64,000 nt of DNA, taken from Paludibacteraceae bacterium (GTDB lineage Bacteria; Bacteroidota; Bacteroidia; Bacteroidales; Paludibacteraceae). Positions within the stretch are counted from its first letter, which is position 1. Each line of letters starts with the position of its first letter. Below the pieces are notes generated by a model. It saw nothing but the letters and a program-made list of their open reading frames with translations, was not told the DNA's origin and ran no database searches. The stretch spans positions 25,763 through 89,762 of the forward strand of contig JAFXPY010000024.1 of assembly GCA_017527495.1 (NCBI GenBank). The letters are read 5' to 3'. Of the stretch, positions 1 to 8,513 are shown piece after piece. The translations under genes and the position numbers were made by a program.

Positions 1-60
1 TGGACACAATGGCTCGGCGTATTACTAATCATGACAGGCTGCTTCCTTATTGCAAAATGA
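1..60 (+). CDS. C-terminal end of a membrane protein (partial)
   Basis: The frame is open from base 1 and ends at a TGA at 58-60, giving 19 residues (WTQWLGVLLIMTGCFLIAK). They form one hydrophobic helix with a terminal lysine. This resembles the last transmembrane helix of EamA/DMT-type transporters, but too little is visible for a family call. It may be the previous gene of the pigment cluster or an unrelated neighbour. Confidence 0.5.
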   Translation, partial: WTQWLGVLLIMTGCFLIAK

Positions 61-76
61 AAAAATAGTATAAGAA

Positions 77-150
77 TTCAGAATACTCGGAATAATTCAG
101 AACACTCGGAAAATTCAGAACACTCAGAATACTCAGAACGCTCAGAACAA
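77..150. repeat. Degenerate ~10-bp tandem repeat
   Basis: The gap between the partial gene and the LolA-like gene consists of about seven degenerate copies of a decamer of the form TTCAGAAYAC / TCRGAAnA. The array ends one base before the ATG at 152, so it takes the place of a usual leader and ribosome-binding site. No promoter motif is recognisable within it. Confidence 0.6.
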
Positions 151-151
151 C

Positions 152-706
152 ATGAAATTAAAAATTACCATACTCATCATTTTTTGCGCGACAACACATC
201 TTTTTGCTCTTGACGTTCAAACTTTGCACGGACAATTCACACAAATACGCCAACAAGCTATGTTTGACCAACCTCAGCAAAGCAAAGGCGTGTTCTATTT
301 CGTTGCACCTGACAAGATGCGCTGGGAATACACGGAGCCATCATCGTTCGGTCTGATAGCCAACAAACAAGACATCACACTCTTGCAAAACGGACAAAAA
401 AAACAAGGAAATAGCCAACATGCCGTACAAGCTATGGTCAGCATGATAATGCAATGTATTGCAGGACAATTCACCAACAATACGCAATTCGACGTTGCAA
501 CCGAACAACAAACCGACCAAACCATAATCACTCTCACACCAAAGAAACAAAATAGGCGTCTGACATTCACGAAAATGCAAATCACACTCGACCAAACCGG
601 CATACTCGCAAAAGAAGTTATCCTATGGGAAAAAACAGGAGACTGCACCACCATACAATTCACCAACCTACAAGTAAATCAACCTATCGACAATACACTA
701 TTCTAA
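152..706 (+). CDS. LolA-like outer-membrane lipoprotein carrier, pigment-cluster type
   Basis: The protein has 184 residues, with a signal peptide (about 1-19, ending ...HLFA). A LolA-fold region follows, recognisable from the early 'GQFTQIRQQ' stretch and from 'GVFYFVAPDKMRWEY' around residues 46-60, the usual position of the LolA/LolB signature. Dedicated LolA paralogues are regular members of aryl-polyene and flexirubin clusters, where they are thought to help carry the lipid-linked pigment through the periplasm. The next gene starts 4 bp downstream, so it belongs to the same operon. The pigment role is inferred from neighbours; the fold assignment is firmer. Housekeeping LolA is the alternative, made less likely by the context. 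Confidence 0.8.
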   Translation: MKLKITILIIFCATTHLFALDVQTLHGQFTQIRQQAMFDQPQQSKGVFYFVAPDKMRWEYTEPSSFGLIANKQDITLLQNGQKKQGNSQHAVQAMVSMIMQCIAGQFTNNTQFDVATEQQTDQTIITLTPKKQNRRLTFTKMQITLDQTGILAKEVILWEKTGDCTTIQFTNLQVNQPIDNTLF

Positions 707-710
707 AGAT

Positions 711-1049
711 ATGAACACGCTCTACAACATACAATCGATTACACAAGCAGGAAACACCTACACAGCAGAAGTTGTGTTCAACCCTGAACATATTATTTAC
801 AAAGCTCATTTTCCCAATCGGCCTATCACGCCGGGGGTTATCCTCCTACAAATCTGTCATCACTGCGCAGAACATATTTTGCGACAAAAAATAGAAATTA
901 AAACAATAAAAATGATTAAATTCACCAACTACATCATACCACAAACCAATAAAATATTTTCATTTCAGATACAAATCTCAGACAACACAATCAAAACAAC
1001 CATCGACGACGAACAAACACAATATGCTAAACTACAGTTCTCCATATAA
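711..1049 (+). CDS. Hot-dog 3-hydroxyacyl-ACP dehydratase (FabZ/ApeI-like)
   Basis: The protein has 112 residues and a single hot-dog domain. The 'AHFPNRPITPGV' stretch (about residues 33-44) matches the active-site region of FabZ-type dehydratases, in which the histidine is catalytic. It is shorter than housekeeping FabZ (about 140-150 residues) and divergent, as are the ApeI-like dehydratases of aryl-polyene clusters, which remove water from 3-hydroxyacyl-ACP during polyene chain growth. It starts 4 bp after the LolA-like gene and its end overlaps the next gene by 26 bp, suggesting translational coupling. The reaction is inferred from the family, the pathway from neighbours. Confidence 0.8.
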   Translation: MNTLYNIQSITQAGNTYTAEVVFNPEHIIYKAHFPNRPITPGVILLQICHHCAEHILRQKIEIKTIKMIKFTNYIIPQTNKIFSFQIQISDNTIKTTIDDEQTQYAKLQFSI

Positions 1050-3918
1050 ATTTATCGACTCAGACCTATGCTGTGTGATTCCAACATACAATAATGCCAC
1101 AACAATTGTTGATGTTGTGAAACGCTGTCTGCGACAAACTCAGCATGTGATAGTCGTCAATGATGGTTCAACCGACAACACACTTGCACTCCTTCACCCT
1201 TTTCTCAAACGCATAGAGCTTGTAACATACGAACAAAACATTGGTAAAGGTGGTGCTTTGAAAGCAGGTTTTTTGCGTGCAAAAGAATTAGGCTATCGCT
1301 ACGCTCTCACTCTCGACGCCGACGGACAACACTACCCGGAAGACATACCACTCTTAATTGAAAAAGTCAGGTACAAGCCTGATGCAATAATCATTGGAGA
1401 ACGCCCAACACGCGGGCAGACCCGTTCAAGCCGTTTTGCTAACCAATTTTCAAATTTCTGGTTTTGCGTGCAAACAGCCACACATCTCAATGACACACAA
1501 ACGGGAATGAGGATTTACCCGCTCCATCGACTACCCAATCTCAACCTCCTTACAGCCCGCTACGAGTCAGAACTCGAACTGCTCGTATGGTCGGCATGGA
1601 GAGGAACACAAATCATTCCTGTGCCGATTCGCGTCTATTACCCACCCCAAGAACAACGCGTGTCGCATTTCAAACCGGCAAAAGACTTCACACGCATAAG
1701 TGTTTTCAATACCATAATGTGTTTCGGAGCATTGCTCTATGGCTACCCAAGAATGTTGCTCACGAGTCTGTTCCGTCACGAATGGCCCTACTATCCGCTC
1801 ACTGCATTCAAATGGTTGCTATTCGTAATTGAAGTCATTTTTTTATTGCTCCCATTTTCATTCTTTTATTTCCTTATACACGGAAAAAACAAAAAATCGT
1901 TAGAGAGATATCATCGCTATTTTCAGCGCATAGCTCTTCATCCTATCACCATACCATGGCATACTAAAGTTGAAATACACAACGACTTCAAAGAGACGTT
2001 CAGCAAACCTGCCATTGTTATATGTAATCATGCATCACTCGTTGACGTCTTTGCCCTACTCTCACTGACACCTAAAATCGTAATACTTGCAAAAGCCGGC
2101 TATGCCAAGCACCCTATTATTGGTCCTATTCTGCACTATGCCAATTTCTATCCCGTTTCTGAAGGATATGAAACTATCACACACAAACTCAAAGAAAAAG
2201 TTGAACAAGGCTTTTCAATAGCAATATTTCCCGAAGGAACACGCACAACAGACGGCAACATCAGACGTTTCCATCGCGGAGCCTTCTATCTTGCCGAACA
2301 ATTTGGACTCGACATCATTCCGTGCTATGTTGAAAATTCGTTCCAGCTCTGGCCTAAAAAATGCAATTTTCCCAAAAAAGGAACAATACATCTTGATGTC
2401 CTACCACGAATTAAACCACACGACACCTCATTTGGAATCGGCTATCGCAAACGTGCCAAGGGTTTTGAACGCTACTATAAAGAGCTCCACGAGCAAAAGC
2501 CATCCGTACATATCATTGGCGGCGGTATAGGAGGCTTATTCACCGGTGCATTGCTTTCTAAAAACGGTTACCGCGTATGCATAATAGAAAAAAATGCTAT
2601 CGTCGGCGGTGGGTTGCAGTCTTTCCGGCGCGATGGAGTAAGCTTCAACACCGGCATGCACCTTTTCGGCGGTATGGAACCCGACGGAACACTACGCCGA
2701 ATACTCAATTACATCGGCATAACAGACCAACTGAAAATAGTGCCAACAGACCCACAAGCACAAGACCTTGTTTTTGTCGGCAACAAAACCTACAAAATGC
2801 CTAAAGGCAAACAGGCAACAATAGAATATCTCTCACAACATTTCCCTGCTGAACATGACGGAATAAAAACTTATTTTGACGACCTCTACACCATAGCAGA
2901 ATCCTACGATCTTTTCCGCCTCCGACACACTCAGGAGCACCCCGAAGCACAAGAGTTGCTCAACCTCACTGCACAACAACTTATCACTCGACATATCACC
3001 GACCCTACTCTCTACAAACTGCTATGCTATCACGACATACTCATTGGCAAACGACCTAACGAAACAAATGCCGGCATGCACGCAATGATTGAACTGCACT
3101 ATCTCGAAGGAGAAGTAAGAATGGTAGGCGGCAGCCAACAAATGGCAGATGCTCTCGTTGCTATGATTAAACAACATGGCGGAGTTGTACTCAACAACAG
3201 CGAAGTAACTAAAATCAATACACAACACAAACATATTGTCTCAATAGAGACTAAAAATGGTCTATGCCTGCCGACTGAAAAAGTTGTAAGTGCCATTGCT
3301 CCACGGTATTTAACCTCTATTTGCAATGAACAAGTGTTCCGCAACTTCACGCAAAAGCGTGTTCAGGAGCCTTTATTTGGCGACACAGGCTGCATCGTGT
3401 TTATCAAACTCAAACCGCAAACATTCCCTTACATTCCAAGCTCCATTTTCCTGCCCAACCCAACCAATGACGACAAACAACCATCTCACTGGCTCGTCTC
3501 CACAACACCACAAGGCAACCAATGTGCACAGACAATAGAAATTCTTATACCGGGCTTTTTCAGCGAATTTGAGCAATGGGCAGATACCCTAACGGGACAC
3601 AGACCAACAGAATACTATGACGCGAAAGAAAAAATGGCACAAAAAGCAATTGACTATGTAGCCACCTTTTTTCCTCAACTCAAAGTATCTATCGACAAAA
3701 TATACACCAGCAGTCCGCTCACTGTCAGAGACTATTACAACACACCCAATGGGAATATTTTCGGGCAACAAGGACTCTACACTCCTATCATCACCAATCT
3801 TGATAACCTCTACACAACCGGTCAAGCTTGTATATACCACGGCATGTGCGGCGTTCCACTGACTGCCATACTCACAACTCAAACAATTTTAGGAAAGGAA
3901 ATCATTGATGAAATGTAG
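1024..3918 (+). CDS. Triple fusion: GT2 glycosyltransferase, PlsC-type acyltransferase, FAD-dependent desaturase-like oxidoreductase
   Basis: One uninterrupted 964-residue frame holds three enzymes. Residues about 10-240 are a GT2 glycosyltransferase (CVIPTYNNATTIVDVV, VVNDGSTD, LDADGQHYPED). A hydrophobic segment lies near 255-290. Residues about 310-480 are a lysophospholipid-type acyltransferase with the HxxxxD motif (NHASLVDVF, about 335) and FPEGTR (about 402). Residues about 494-964 are a phytoene-desaturase-like oxidoreductase with a dinucleotide-binding GGGIGG near 500 and a C-terminal 'TTGQACIYHGMCGVPLTA' segment. GT2-acyltransferase fusions are typical of aryl-polyene/flexirubin clusters, where they are thought to build the lipid anchor. 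The added oxidoreductase is unusual. The gene overlaps the dehydratase by 26 bp and the next gene by 11 bp. Confidence 0.85.
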   Translation: MLNYSSPYKFIDSDLCCVIPTYNNATTIVDVVKRCLRQTQHVIVVNDGSTDNTLALLHPFLKRIELVTYEQNIGKGGALKAGFLRAKELGYRYALTLDADGQHYPEDIPLLIEKVRYKPDAIIIGERPTRGQTRSSRFANQFSNFWFCVQTATHLNDTQTGMRIYPLHRLPNLNLLTARYESELELLVWSAWRGTQIIPVPIRVYYPPQEQRVSHFKPAKDFTRISVFNTIMCFGALLYGYPRMLLTSLFRHEWPYYPLTAFKWLLFVIEVIFLLLPFSFFYFLIHGKNKKSLERYHRYFQRIALHPITIPWHTKVEIHNDFKETFSKPAIVICNHASLVDVFALLSLTPKIVILAKAGYAKHPIIGPILHYANFYPVSEGYETITHKLKEKVEQGFSIAIFPEGTRTTDGNIRRFHRGAFYLAEQFGLDIIPCYVENSFQLWPKKCNFPKKGTIHLDVLPRIKPHDTSFGIGYRKRAKGFERYYKELHEQKPSVHIIGGGIGGLFTGALLSKNGYRVCIIEKNAIVGGGLQSFRRDGVSFNTGMHLFGGMEPDGTLRRILNYIGITDQLKIVPTDPQAQDLVFVGNKTYKMPKGKQATIEYLSQHFPAEHDGIKTYFDDLYTIAESYDLFRLRHTQEHPEAQELLNLTAQQLITRHITDPTLYKLLCYHDILIGKRPNETNAGMHAMIELHYLEGEVRMVGGSQQMADALVAMIKQHGGVVLNNSEVTKINTQHKHIVSIETKNGLCLPTEKVVSAIAPRYLTSICNEQVFRNFTQKRVQEPLFGDTGCIVFIKLKPQTFPYIPSSIFLPNPTNDDKQPSHWLVSTTPQGNQCAQTIEILIPGFFSEFEQWADTLTGHRPTEYYDAKEKMAQKAIDYVATFFPQLKVSIDKIYTSSPLTVRDYYNTPNGNIFGQQGLYTPIITNLDNLYTTGQACIYHGMCGVPLTAILTTQTILGKEIIDEM

Positions 3919-4774
3919 GATTATCATATTTTTTCTCTTGTTCGCTTTAGTCATAAAAGCACAACAAACCATACAGCTCTACGACGATTCACTGCAACAA
4001 GTCAAACTCACAATATATCTGCCACAGCAATGCAACAACCATCCGACTCCTGCAATAGCCGTTTTCCCTGGTGGAAGTTACTGCTGGCTCGACCACAACA
4101 AAGAGGGACATAAAGTGGCTCAATGGCTTCAACAGCAAGGCATAGCTGCTTTTATGCTCGAATATAGAGTTGTAACGATAGCCAAATTCTCCACCGGAGC
4201 ACGAGTGTTCACAGGCGAAGCCATGTACCCACAAATGCTCAACGATGCAAAAGCAACAATCAATCATATACGCCAAAATGCAAAACAATACAATGTCAAC
4301 CCCGAACAAATCGGTACAATAGGTTTTTCCGCCGGCGGACACCTCAGCCTGATGCTTGGAGAGAAATGTAGCAACGACAGCCTCTACCACCCCAACTTTA
4401 CAGCAGCGATATACCCTGTTGTTACTTTCACCGACAAACGCCACACCCACCACCGCACACGCCGTGCCGCATTGGGCATCTACAATCAATACAACAAAAA
4501 ACTGCAACAACCCCTCTCACTCGAACTCAATGTGCCACCGACAATGCCGCCCACTTTCCTGCTCTGCTGCCGCGACGACCGCACTGTAGATTACGAAAAT
4601 ACAATTCTTATGGACAACGCTCTGACCGAAAAAAACATTCCCCACCTAACAACAATCTACAACTATGGCGACCACGGTTTTGGTGCAGAACCTCAAAAAT
4701 TCACACCTGAAACAGCACAATGGCAACAAACTTTTATCAACTGGCTAAAAACAATCATTAAATATGAATACTAA
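3908..4774 (+). CDS. Secreted alpha/beta-hydrolase (esterase-like)
   Basis: I chose the ATG at 3908, which overlaps the upstream stop by 11 bp; a TTG three bases earlier is in frame but less likely. The protein has about 288 residues. An N-terminal hydrophobic signal ends at VIKA, followed by an alpha/beta-hydrolase fold. It shows an oxyanion-hole 'FPGGSYCW', the nucleophile elbow GFSAGGH (Ser about 141) and a late GDHGFG carrying the likely catalytic histidine (about 256). This resembles BD-FAE/acetyl-esterase-type carbohydrate esterases. In a pigment cluster it might hydrolyse an acyl or ester intermediate, but no substrate can be read from the sequence. Confidence 0.8.
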   Translation: MKCRIIIFFLLFALVIKAQQTIQLYDDSLQQVKLTIYLPQQCNNHPTPAIAVFPGGSYCWLDHNKEGHKVAQWLQQQGIAAFMLEYRVVTIAKFSTGARVFTGEAMYPQMLNDAKATINHIRQNAKQYNVNPEQIGTIGFSAGGHLSLMLGEKCSNDSLYHPNFTAAIYPVVTFTDKRHTHHRTRRAALGIYNQYNKKLQQPLSLELNVPPTMPPTFLLCCRDDRTVDYENTILMDNALTEKNIPHLTTIYNYGDHGFGAEPQKFTPETAQWQQTFINWLKTIIKYEY

Positions 4775-6071
4775 CGATATTGAATATCAAACACCGCAAC
4801 AACAAAAACTCTACCAAGAGCAATTGCTCCGTAAAGCAATCAATTATCTTGCCGAACACTCGCCCTACTATCAACGAATGTTTCGCGACAACAATATTGA
4901 CCCTGCAAGCATCGAAACGATAGAAGATCTGCAGCGTCTGCCTTTCACAGAAAAAAAAGACCTGCAACTCTATAACGACGATTTTCTGTGTTGCCCGAAA
5001 GAAGATATCGTCGATTATGTAACCACTTCAGGCACACTTGGCGACCCTGTAACATTCGGTTGCACCGAAAACGACCTGCAACGACTTGCCTATAACGAAG
5101 AAAAATCATTTGCCTGCGCAGGACTGAAAAAGGGAAATATTGTGCAACTCATGACCACCATTGACAAGCGTTTTATGGCCGGTCTTGCATATTTTTTAGG
5201 TATCAGAAAATTAGGTGCAAGTATCATACGCGTCGGAAACGGAGTACCGGAATTGCAATGGGACACCATCAATCGCCTGCACCCCGACACTGTCATGTGT
5301 GTGCCTTCTTTTATCCTTCGACTGATTGAGTACGCAGAACAAAATAATATCGACTATCGCGCAAGTTCAATACAACGCATCATTGGTATTGGCGAAGGTA
5401 TGCGCAATCAAGATTTCTCTCTCAATCTGCTCGGACAGCGTATTCACGAGAAATGGCCTGAGGTTCAACTCTTTGCCACCTATTCATCCACAGAGATGAG
5501 TGCTACTTTTTCCGAATGTCCTTTCGGGCAAGGCGGACACGTTCATCCAGAACTGATTATTGTTGAGATTATCGGCGACGACAATCGACCTGTTCCGGAT
5601 GGACAAGCAGGTGAAATTGTTGTTACGACACTTGGTGTTGAAGGCATGCCGCTTCTGCGCTTTCGCACCGGCGACATAGCAGCCAAACGAACCGAACAAT
5701 GCAAATGCGGCAGATGGTCGTACCGACTCACACCGCTCATCGGCAGAAAAAACAACATGATAAAACTTAAAGGAACAACAATCTACCCTCCGGCAATTAA
5801 TGATGTACTCAACAATATACCACAAATAGCCAATTATTACATCACTGTGCGCGATTCGGAAGCAGGAACAGACGAAGTTGAAGTAACGGTGGCACTCCGA
5901 GTCGGAGTTGATAACGGCAATATCGTCAAAGAGTTGCAAGACCATTTTCGCGCAAAACTGCGTGTTGCACCACTCATCAAGATTGACACACCGGAAAATG
6001 TGATGAAAATAACCAACCCACAAAATAGCAGAAAACCAATCAAGTTTATTGACCTACGAGCAACAAAATAA
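4764..6071 (+). CDS. PaaK-like adenylate-forming ligase
   Basis: The protein has 435 residues with the layout of phenylacetate-CoA ligases. It has an N-terminal LLRKAINYLAEHSPYYQRMF stretch, the ATP-binding P-loop 'TTSGTLGDP' near residue 90, the acidic 'YSSTEMS' motif near 240, 'RFRTGDIA' near 305, and a small C-terminal domain after 'IGRKNNMIKLKG'. A 'CKCGRW' cysteine motif lies just before the hinge. The family activates aromatic or acyl acids as adenylates for transfer to CoA or a carrier protein. In an aryl-polyene cluster this fits activation of the aromatic starter, but the acid is not identifiable here. The gene overlaps the hydrolase by 11 bp and the exporter by 1 bp. Confidence 0.85.
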   Translation: MNTNDIEYQTPQQQKLYQEQLLRKAINYLAEHSPYYQRMFRDNNIDPASIETIEDLQRLPFTEKKDLQLYNDDFLCCPKEDIVDYVTTSGTLGDPVTFGCTENDLQRLAYNEEKSFACAGLKKGNIVQLMTTIDKRFMAGLAYFLGIRKLGASIIRVGNGVPELQWDTINRLHPDTVMCVPSFILRLIEYAEQNNIDYRASSIQRIIGIGEGMRNQDFSLNLLGQRIHEKWPEVQLFATYSSTEMSATFSECPFGQGGHVHPELIIVEIIGDDNRPVPDGQAGEIVVTTLGVEGMPLLRFRTGDIAAKRTEQCKCGRWSYRLTPLIGRKNNMIKLKGTTIYPPAINDVLNNIPQIANYYITVRDSEAGTDEVEVTVALRVGVDNGNIVKELQDHFRAKLRVAPLIKIDTPENVMKITNPQNSRKPIKFIDLRATK

Positions 6072-8311
6072 TGAAAAAAATAGTTGTTGCAACATATCTA
6101 TTTCTCAGCCGGCACAAATGTCTTTACTGGTGCATAATGATTATTATGTCTGTGCTACTTGCTGTTGGTGCTACTCGGCTTCATTATAGTGAAGACATTG
6201 CTTCTTTTATGCCATTCAATGAGCAACAACAAAAACAATTTGCCATCTATCAAGAACAGGCTCAGGCTCAAACAATTACACTACTTTTCGATTCACCCGA
6301 CGAAGAAAGGACAATAGATGCAATAGACACATTTGCATCACTTTTTCACCAGAATGCCGAGGTTTTGTCTCACCATATTCAAGTCAGAACAACAATCAAC
6401 CCTGCACTTATTGCCCATCAGATTGATTCTGCTGCCCAACTCATTCCTTTTCTGCTCACTTCTGCCGACTATGCACACATTGATTCAGCCCTTACAACCG
6501 GCAATATCAAACAACAACTTCAGCTCAACCGCACCAAGTTGCTAATGCCTCAAAGCGGTCTTTTGCAACCAATCATTTCTACCGATCCACTGAACCTTTT
6601 CGGTTCTTATCTGCGTCCGCCACAACAGGCAGGTGGAGCATTCGACCTTATTGACGGCTACATTTTTTCTGCCGACCACAGCCGTGCAATAGCCTTTATC
6701 GATTCGCCTTTTGGAAGCAGTGAGACGGGACAAAATGCCAAACTTGCTAACGCAATTGATCAAACAATCCACAACCTTAACGCACAATTTCCGGACGTAA
6801 ATATCCATGCAATTGGAGCACCTATGGTGTCGGTCAGTAACGCCAAAAGAATCAAACTCGACAGCATCATAACGATTTCTATTGCTTTGATTTTGATTTC
6901 TTTTCTTTTGTTCTATTCAGTAAAGCGCAAAAGAGACATACTCTACATGCTTCTGACCATAGCCTTCGGTATGTTGTTTGCGCTCGGAACGATGAGCCTA
7001 ATCACCAACGAAATCTCAATCATTGTGCTTGGTATTAGTTCCGTGATTGTAGGTATAGCAGTCAATTATCCATTGCACCTGATTGTTCACCGCGACTTGC
7101 GCCCAGATATGGTCACAACACTAAAAGAAGTCATCTCACCTCTTGTTGTAGGCAACATCACCACAGTAGGTGCTTTTTTGTGTCTGGTTCCCCTTCAAGC
7201 CAAAGCCCTACACGACCTCGGCTTGTTCAGTGCTCTAATGCTTGTTGGAACAATACTTTTCACCATCTTTTTTCTGCCGCAATTAGTGGAACGACAACAA
7301 CTTGACACGGCAACAGAACGACACACTGATTGGATAGATCATTTGGCTGAATTGCAACCACACAAAAGCAAAATGCTGACAACAATAGTAATTGTTCTGA
7401 CTATAGTACTTGCTTTTTTTGCACCAAATCTCTCGTTCGATTCCAACCTGAACAACATCAATTACATGACCGACCAACAGCGCAATGATGTGAATTATTT
7501 TCTCAACATTGCAGGCAAAAAAAACACACAAACAGTATATATCGTCAGAGAAATCAGTGATAGCAGAAATTATTTAGACCAATGGAATATATTTTGGACT
7601 AACCATAGCACACAACTTGATTCTTTACGCCTTATAGCAGCTGACATTGGTTTCAAAGCAGATGCATTCACGCCGTTTTTTGATTTGATAAACTACAAGA
7701 ACGATAATGTTCCGACACAAATTAATCAACAGATTGAAGTAGGAAAAGACCACCTGCAAGCAGAGAAAACACGTATTCAAAGCCTCTATCCCGATGCTGA
7801 GATTTTCGACATTCAAACGCTCAATTCGCAACTGACCAACACGCTGAGCGACAACTTCGACTATATCGGACTCGTTTGTTCTCTCATTGTGTTTATATTC
7901 TTGTGTATCAATCTGCGTAGTGTATGGTTAGGTCTGATTGCATTCACACCAATGCTTGTTGCATGGGTATGGATTTTAGGAATAATGTATTTGCTTGACA
8001 TCCAATTCAACATAGTCAATATCATACTTGCCACCTTTATTTTCGGGCAAGGCGACGACTACACTATTTTCATCACAGAAGGGTTGATTCATGAACATCA
8101 AACAGGGCAACCCATACTTGCAGCCTACAAACGAAGTATCATACTCTCAGCACTCATAATGTTTGCCGGCATCGGCGTACTCGTTGTTGCTCAGCACCCC
8201 GCAATGCGTTCGCTCGGAATAGTAACAATTCTCGGTATGATATGTGTGGTGCTGATGGCTTATATCATTCCGCCACTACTCTACAAAATCTACATCAAAA
8301 TAAAGAAATAA
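6071..8311 (+). CDS. MMPL/RND-type exporter of the pigment cluster
   Basis: The protein has 746 residues in two homologous halves. Each half has one N-terminal transmembrane helix (near 20-35 and 436-452), a large periplasmic loop, and a block of five to six helices (about 275-405 and 600-740). This is the architecture of MMPL/sterol-sensing-domain RND exporters. The second half has 'FGQGDDYTIF', comparable to the charged transmembrane motif used for proton coupling in this family. Such exporters are standard members of aryl-polyene/flexirubin clusters and probably move the lipid-linked pigment from the inner membrane. The start codon shares one base with the upstream stop. It is the last gene of the cluster; the next gene has its own promoter. 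Confidence 0.88.
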   Translation: MKKIVVATYLFLSRHKCLYWCIMIIMSVLLAVGATRLHYSEDIASFMPFNEQQQKQFAIYQEQAQAQTITLLFDSPDEERTIDAIDTFASLFHQNAEVLSHHIQVRTTINPALIAHQIDSAAQLIPFLLTSADYAHIDSALTTGNIKQQLQLNRTKLLMPQSGLLQPIISTDPLNLFGSYLRPPQQAGGAFDLIDGYIFSADHSRAIAFIDSPFGSSETGQNAKLANAIDQTIHNLNAQFPDVNIHAIGAPMVSVSNAKRIKLDSIITISIALILISFLLFYSVKRKRDILYMLLTIAFGMLFALGTMSLITNEISIIVLGISSVIVGIAVNYPLHLIVHRDLRPDMVTTLKEVISPLVVGNITTVGAFLCLVPLQAKALHDLGLFSALMLVGTILFTIFFLPQLVERQQLDTATERHTDWIDHLAELQPHKSKMLTTIVIVLTIVLAFFAPNLSFDSNLNNINYMTDQQRNDVNYFLNIAGKKNTQTVYIVREISDSRNYLDQWNIFWTNHSTQLDSLRLIAADIGFKADAFTPFFDLINYKNDNVPTQINQQIEVGKDHLQAEKTRIQSLYPDAEIFDIQTLNSQLTNTLSDNFDYIGLVCSLIVFIFLCINLRSVWLGLIAFTPMLVAWVWILGIMYLLDIQFNIVNIILATFIFGQGDDYTIFITEGLIHEHQTGQPILAAYKRSIILSALIMFAGIGVLVVAQHPAMRSLGIVTILGMICVVLMAYIIPPLLYKIYIKIKK

Positions 8312-8474
8312 GCAATACCAAATTAGGTCATCAGAAATAGGATAATCATACTGAAAAGCTCAGAAAAAACAAATGTGTCATACTTGCGATAATTGCTACA
8401 CACAAAGTTATCAATCTGCATTTTATTCTACCTTTTTCCGCTAAATAATAAACATCTTTTAGCAAATTATATCA

Positions 8475-8482
8475 TACCTTTG
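8475..8482 (+). promoter_or_regulatory. Bacteroidota-type -7 element
   Basis: TACCTTTG matches the TAnnTTTG -7 consensus. A weak T-rich -33 region (CTTTTAG) ends about 12 bp upstream, but no clear TTTG lies at the ideal spacing. The start codon of the pectate-lyase-like gene is 31 bp downstream, which fits a short leader. Confidence 0.5.
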
Positions 8483-8513
8483 CAAAAAAATAATTTAGTT
8501 TGTTTCAAAAGGT

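Noticed and set aside
3905..3907. TTG as start of the esterase
   Set aside because: The ATG at 3908 directly follows and gives the same signal peptide.
3989..4510. Long antisense frame (173 codons) inside the esterase gene
   Set aside because: The plus-strand esterase has clear motifs and operon context; the antisense frame is cysteine/valine-rich shadow coding. The same applies to the antisense frames at 5484-6023 and 10257-10730.
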